A stretch of 64,000 nt of DNA from Treponema_I sp045616125 (GTDB lineage: Bacteria > Spirochaetota > Spirochaetia > Treponematales > Treponemataceae): contig JAZLGC010000012.1 of assembly GCA_045616125.1 (NCBI GenBank), positions 1-64,000 on the forward strand. Reading direction: 5' to 3'. Of the stretch, positions 60,305-64,000 are shown in pieces. Every line of letters starts with the position of its first letter. The stretch's first letter is position 1. Position numbers and translations under genes: made by a program. The notes beneath the pieces are model-generated. The model was given only the letters and a program-made list of their open reading frames with translations, made no database searches and was not told the DNA's origin.

Positions 60305-60985
60305 ATGAAGCACGGAAAGAAATATCTGGAATCACTGAAAAAGTATGACGCTTCTGCTTCATATGATGTTGTGAAAGCTTGTGAAATCGTTAAAGAAGTA
60401 AAATTTGCTAACTTTGACGAAACTGTAGAAGCTCACATGAGCCTGAGACTGGGAAAGAACCAGACCGTTCGCGATACTCTCGTATTCCCAAACCAGTTCA
60501 AAGGTGAAAAGAAAGTTCTGGTATTCTGTAAAGAAGACAGAATCAAGGAAGCTCTGGATGCAGGTGCTGCATTCGCTGGTGCTTCTGAGTACATCGACAA
60601 AGTTAAGGGCGGATGGCTCGACTTTGACGTTGCAGTTGCAACTCCTGACATGATGAAAGACGTTGGACGTCTTGGTATGGTTCTGGGTCGCAAAGGTCTT
60701 ATGCCTAACCCAAAAACCGGTACTGTTACCAACGATATCGTAGCCGCTATCAACGAACTGAAAAAAGGTCGTGTTGAATACCGTGCTGACAAACAGGGAA
60801 ATGTTCACATTGCAGTTGGTAAGACTTCAATGGAACCTGCAAAAGTTGCAGAAAACGTACAGACCCTCATTAACGAAATTATTCGTAAGAAACCAAGCGA
60901 TGCTAAAGGTGACTATGTTCAGTCAGTTTCAGTAAGCTCAACAATGGGTCCTGGCGTTTGGGTAGACTATAAGGAAGGAGAATAA
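60305..60985 (+). CDS. rplA: Ribosomal protein L1
   Basis: 226 residues. MKHGKKYLESLKKYD, EAHMSLRLGKNQTVRDTLVFP, GLMPNPKTGTV and the C-terminal SSTMGPGVWVD. Forms the L1 stalk; in other bacteria it also represses the rplK-rplA message. Confidence 0.98.
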   Translation: MKHGKKYLESLKKYDASASYDVVKACEIVKEVKFANFDETVEAHMSLRLGKNQTVRDTLVFPNQFKGEKKVLVFCKEDRIKEALDAGAAFAGASEYIDKVKGGWLDFDVAVATPDMMKDVGRLGMVLGRKGLMPNPKTGTVTNDIVAAINELKKGRVEYRADKQGNVHIAVGKTSMEPAKVAENVQTLINEIIRKKPSDAKGDYVQSVSVSSTMGPGVWVDYKEGE

Positions 60986-60987
60986 GA

Positions 60988-61533
60988 ATGGCTATTAGAG
61001 CAAAAAAACTCCAGCCTGCAAAAGTAGAAGCTATTGCAGAAGTTAAAACTGTCCTTGAAGGCTACGAAAACTACATTTTTACCAATTACCGCGGACTCAC
61101 CGTTGAACAGATTTCATCTCTGCGTGACAAACTTCGTCCACTCAACAGTGAATACAAAGTAATCAAGAACAATTTTGCTAAAGTTGCTTTCGAAGAAATG
61201 AAAGTAGAAAACGTAGCAGATTTTCTTGCTGGCCCAACCGCTATTGCTCTGGCTGGTGACGAATCAAACGAAGTTGCAAAAGTTCTGTTTGAATTTGCAA
61301 AAGACTGTCCTGCCCTGGAAGTAAAAGGTGCTTTGGTTGATAAAGAAGTATATGATACTGCTAAAATCGAAGCATTCTCAAAACTCCCTGGAAAGAAACA
61401 GCTGATCGCTATGATTATGTCTACCATCAATGCACCTGTACAGAAAGTTGCAGCTACATTGCAGGCATATGTGGAGAAAAAACAGGCAGAAGGTGGAGAT
61501 GCACCTGCCGCAGAAGCTCCTGCAGCAGAATAA
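60988..61533 (+). CDS. rplJ: Ribosomal protein L10
   Basis: 181 residues. Opens KKLQPAKVEAIAEVKTVLEG with YIFTNYRGLTVEQISSLRD and KNNFAKVAFEE; the C-terminal helix and Ala-rich tail (PAAEAPAAE) bind L7/L12 dimers. Starts 2 bases after rplA, AAGGAG overlapping that gene's end. Confidence 0.97.
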   Translation: MAIRAKKLQPAKVEAIAEVKTVLEGYENYIFTNYRGLTVEQISSLRDKLRPLNSEYKVIKNNFAKVAFEEMKVENVADFLAGPTAIALAGDESNEVAKVLFEFAKDCPALEVKGALVDKEVYDTAKIEAFSKLPGKKQLIAMIMSTINAPVQKVAATLQAYVEKKQAEGGDAPAAEAPAAE

Positions 61534-61546
61534 TTCCACTATTCAC

Positions 61547-61620
61547 AACACGTCAGGCTTCATAGCTGTCGTCCTGTCGTGTTAAATAAGCTGAAATTCC
61601 GTCTTGTGACGGCAATCAGC
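61547..61620 (+). promoter_or_regulatory. Two hairpins between rplJ and rplL
   Basis: Hairpin 1: AACACG...CGTGTT with CAGG/CCTG (61547-61583). Hairpin 2: GCTGA...TCAGC enclosing CCGTC-TTGT-GACGG (61590-61620). No T-run, so not terminators. They may be RNase III sites or adjust L10:L7/L12 output. Confidence 0.6.
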
Positions 61621-61650
61621 GAAACAACTAATTATTAAGGAGAAGGTAAT

Positions 61651-62031
61651 ATGGCAGCTCTCACTACAGATCAGATTCTCGATGCAATCGCATCAATGAC
61701 AGTACTCGAAGCTTCTGAGCTCGTAAAAGCAATGGAAGAAAAATTCGGTGTAACCGCAGCAGCTCCAGTAATGGTAGCAGGTGCAGGTGCAGCTCCAGCT
61801 GCAGCAGCTGAAGAACAGACTGAATTCAACGTATCTCTGGAAGCAGCTGATGCTTCTAAGAAAATTGCTGTTATTAAAGCAGTTCGTGAAGTTACCGGTC
61901 TGGGTCTTAAAGAAGCAAAAGACCTGGTTGAAGGTGCTCCAAAAATGCTCAAAGAAGCAGTTTCTAAAGAAGAAGCAGCAAAAATCAAAGAAACCGTTGA
62001 AGCAGCTGGTGGTACTGTTAAGATTGCATAA
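61651..62031 (+). CDS. rplL: Ribosomal protein L7/L12
   Basis: 126 residues. N-terminal dimerisation helix LDAIASMTVLEASELVKAME, Ala-rich hinge (APVMVAGAGAAPAAAAE), and C-terminal domain KKIAVIKAVREVTGLGLKEA with KDLVEGAPKMLKE. Recruits translation GTPases. AAGGAGAAGG precedes the ATG. Confidence 0.98.
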   Translation: MAALTTDQILDAIASMTVLEASELVKAMEEKFGVTAAAPVMVAGAGAAPAAAAEEQTEFNVSLEAADASKKIAVIKAVREVTGLGLKEAKDLVEGAPKMLKEAVSKEEAAKIKETVEAAGGTVKIA

Positions 62032-62048
62032 TTGCATCTTTAGTACGA

Positions 62049-62195
62049 GTGGAATAGGATTTACTCCTTTTCCACAAACTGCAGAAAATCTAGTCTCTTA
62101 GATTGATGTTTTTCAAGCTACCAGAATACGTATATTCTGGTAGCTATACGTGTTTATAGCAAAAAAGCGTGATAAACCCGTTTATCAGTGCTTTT
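62049..62195 (+). promoter_or_regulatory. Three hairpins between rplL and rpoB
   Basis: 62049-62075: GTGGAA...TTCCAC. 62116-62145: perfect 13-bp stem AGCTACCAGAATA with loop CGTA. 62163-62195: AAAGCGTGATAAAC...GTTTATCAGTGCTTTT ending in a short T-run. The last resembles a partial terminator, the first two RNase-cut spacers; E. coli has an attenuator and an RNase III site in the same place. Confidence 0.7.
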
Positions 62196-62219
62196 CATAA
62201 TTGTCTAAAGGGGTATTTG

Positions 62220-64000
62220 ATGTTCGCAAAAAGCCGGACCGTAAATCGTCAGTATATCGGTAAAAATATCCAGAACTTCATGGAGCTGCCAGATCTTATT
62301 GATATTCAGCTCTCTTCTTATGAAAGCTTCCTGCAGAAAGATAAGCTCGAAAAGGGCGAACCACTTGCAATGCAGGGTCTCGAGGAAGTTTTTCACTCAG
62401 CATTCCCAATTGAAAGCCCTAATGGGGATATGCTTCTTGAATATGAATATTATACACTCGACTATGAAAATATAAAATTCGGGGAACAGGAATGTAAACA
62501 GAAAGGTATTACGTACAGTGTTCCTCTCAAAGCCCAGATTAACCTGATTTTCCAGCAGACAGGTGAAATCCGCCAGAAAGAAATCTACATGGGTGATATC
62601 CCTCTGATGACTGATCGTGGAACCTTCATCATCAACGGTGCAGAACGCGTTGTTGTTTCACAGATTCATCGTTCTCCTGGTGTAATCTTCAGCCATGAAA
62701 AAGGCGTTTATTCAAGCCGTATTATTCCTTACCGCGGATCATGGCTCGAATTTGAGATTGATCCTAAAAAAGAGTTAATTTACGCTAAAATTGACCGTAA
62801 GAAGCGTATTCTGGGAACAATTTTCCTTCGTGCCCTTGGTTACAGCACCCGTGAAGAAATTATTCGTGCTTTCTATCAGGTAGAAAAAACTACTCTTGAA
62901 AACACTCATGAATTTAAAGATTCTCTTGTTGGTAAAGTACTGGCAGAGGCTGTATACATCACCGATGAAGCAGGCGAGAGTAAAAAACTGTTCAAAGCAG
63001 GTTCTCGCCTCCACCAGCATGATATTGATGACCTTTTTGCTCATGAAGAAGTAAAAGAAATTACTCTCATCAAATTTGATACCCGTACAAATCCTGATGA
63101 TCCTACTCAGGTTAACGAATCTCTTGATTCAGAAATCATCATCAACTGTTTCGAAAAAGAAGAAATTCGTTTTACCAAAGAAGGTGCAGAATCTGATGAA
63201 CCAACCAAAGAAGATGCTTTGGCTGCTGTATACTCAGTTCTTATGCCTGGTGAACCTATTACTATTGAACAGGCTGAAAAAGATCTTACCAGCATGTTCT
63301 TCTCTCTGCGACGGTATGACCTGGGACGTGTAGGACGTTACAAACTGAACAAAAAATTCAGTTACAAGGAACCTATAGAAGAACACACACTGGTTAAAGA
63401 AGATATTATTGCGACTATGAAATTCTTTACCAATGTGTATATTGGTGAAGAAACCATCGATGATATCGATCATATGGGCAATCGTCGTGTACGCTCAGTT
63501 GGTGAATCCCTTACCAATATCCTGAAGACTGCCTTCAACCGCATGGAACGCATTGCAAAAGAACGTATGGGTCTTAAAGAAACAGATACTATGAAACCTC
63601 AGGATCTGATTTCAATTAAACCTATTGTTGCTGCACTGAAAGAATTCTTCGGTTCAAGTACTCTGTCTCAGTTCATGGATCAGATTAACCCACTTGCTGA
63701 ACTTACCCACAAACGTCGTCTGTCTGCGTTGGGCCCTGGTGGTCTTTCCCGTGACCGTGCTGGATTCGAAGTTCGTGATGTTCACTACACTCATTATGGT
63801 CGTATGTGTCCTATTGAAACTCCTGAAGGTCCAAACATTGGTCTTATCGTTTCACTGGCAATTTATACCCGTGTTAATGAATATGGCTTCCTGGAAGCAC
63901 CATACCGCAAGATTGAAAATGGTAAGGCAACCCAGCAGGTTGATTACCTGACTGCTATTGATGAAGATAAGTATTACATCGGACAGGCATCTGCCCAGAT
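62220..64000 (+). CDS. rpoB: RNA polymerase beta subunit, 3' end outside window
   Basis: 593 residues are in the window, about half of the protein. Landmarks: SRTVNRQYIGKN start, GTFIINGAERVVVSQIHRSPGV, the rifampicin region FFGSSTLSQFMDQINPLAEL THKRRLSALGPGG, and RMCPIETPEGPNIGLI. Residue 502, matching E. coli Ser531, is Ser (TCT at 63723). Spirochaetes are usually quoted as having Asn there. ATG 62220 follows AAAGGGG. Confidence 0.97.
   Translation, partial: MFAKSRTVNRQYIGKNIQNFMELPDLIDIQLSSYESFLQKDKLEKGEPLAMQGLEEVFHSAFPIESPNGDMLLEYEYYTLDYENIKFGEQECKQKGITYSVPLKAQINLIFQQTGEIRQKEIYMGDIPLMTDRGTFIINGAERVVVSQIHRSPGVIFSHEKGVYSSRIIPYRGSWLEFEIDPKKELIYAKIDRKKRILGTIFLRALGYSTREEIIRAFYQVEKTTLENTHEFKDSLVGKVLAEAVYITDEAGESKKLFKAGSRLHQHDIDDLFAHEEVKEITLIKFDTRTNPDDPTQVNESLDSEIIINCFEKEEIRFTKEGAESDEPTKEDALAAVYSVLMPGEPITIEQAEKDLTSMFFSLRRYDLGRVGRYKLNKKFSYKEPIEEHTLVKEDIIATMKFFTNVYIGEETIDDIDHMGNRRVRSVGESLTNILKTAFNRMERIAKERMGLKETDTMKPQDLISIKPIVAALKEFFGSSTLSQFMDQINPLAELTHKRRLSALGPGGLSRDRAGFEVRDVHYTHYGRMCPIETPEGPNIGLIVSLAIYTRVNEYGFLEAPYRKIENGKATQQVDYLTAIDEDKYYIGQASAQ

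Noticed and set aside
60359..60808. 149-codon open frame antisense to rplA
   Set aside because: Antisense shadow of a highly conserved ribosomal gene.

Overview
The window looks like the chromosome of a gut- or rumen-type Treponema (spirochaete). This is an inference from the protein families and gene order, not from a search. It carries the start of the rRNA-protein/RNA polymerase operon (tRNA-Thr, rpmG, tRNA-Trp, secE, nusG, rplKAJL, rpoB), several lipoproteins and secreted proteins of treponemal character, and full-length biosynthetic genes for riboflavin and histidine that the pathogenic, reduced treponemes lack. The first ~12 kb and the ATPase gene at 26.3 kb are visibly richer in A+T than the rest, as expected for acquired DNA.

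Layout. 1-14.8 kb is a defence island: a YhcG-type nuclease and hsdS, a two-gene CBASS (CD-NTase plus Cap15) with a DUF2188 gene in front, an IetAS pair (AAA ATPase plus subtilase) followed by an overlapping DUF2971 gene, an AbiL/RloAB-like ATPase with a shrunken partner, a DUF4143 ATPase, and an hsdR gene broken by an array of small hairpins. 14.7-20.2 kb holds a 5'-nucleotidase with an in-frame palindromic repeat inside it and a creBCD two-component locus with an 11-bp direct-repeat operator before creD. 20.2-24.5 kb is riboflavin synthesis (ribH, ribBA, ribE under an FMN riboswitch; ribD alone). 24.5-29.8 kb is a co-directional run of seven small unknown genes interrupted by an AT-rich ATPase gene. 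29.8-33.9 kb: a chemoreceptor and recQ. 33.9-43.6 kb: hisGB behind a histidine-leader attenuator, arginase, a lipoprotein, a secreted protein/degenerate HD-GYP pair, a hisA-hisI-hisE fusion and hisD. 43.6-58.3 kb: ppk1-ppx, a trehalase-like glycosidase, a GatB-asparaginase fusion, envelope genes, a TraB protein, radA and cysE. 58.4-64 kb: the ribosomal/RNA polymerase operon, with rpoB cut by the window end.

Three threads run across the window. First, several genes have a good -10 box only 6-9 bases before the start codon and no Shine-Dalgarno sequence, so leaderless mRNAs seem common. Second, palindromic and tandem repeat elements of several families lie between genes and, in two cases, inside genes. 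Third, biosynthetic control is by RNA: an FMN riboswitch and a his attenuator whose leader peptide has seven histidines.
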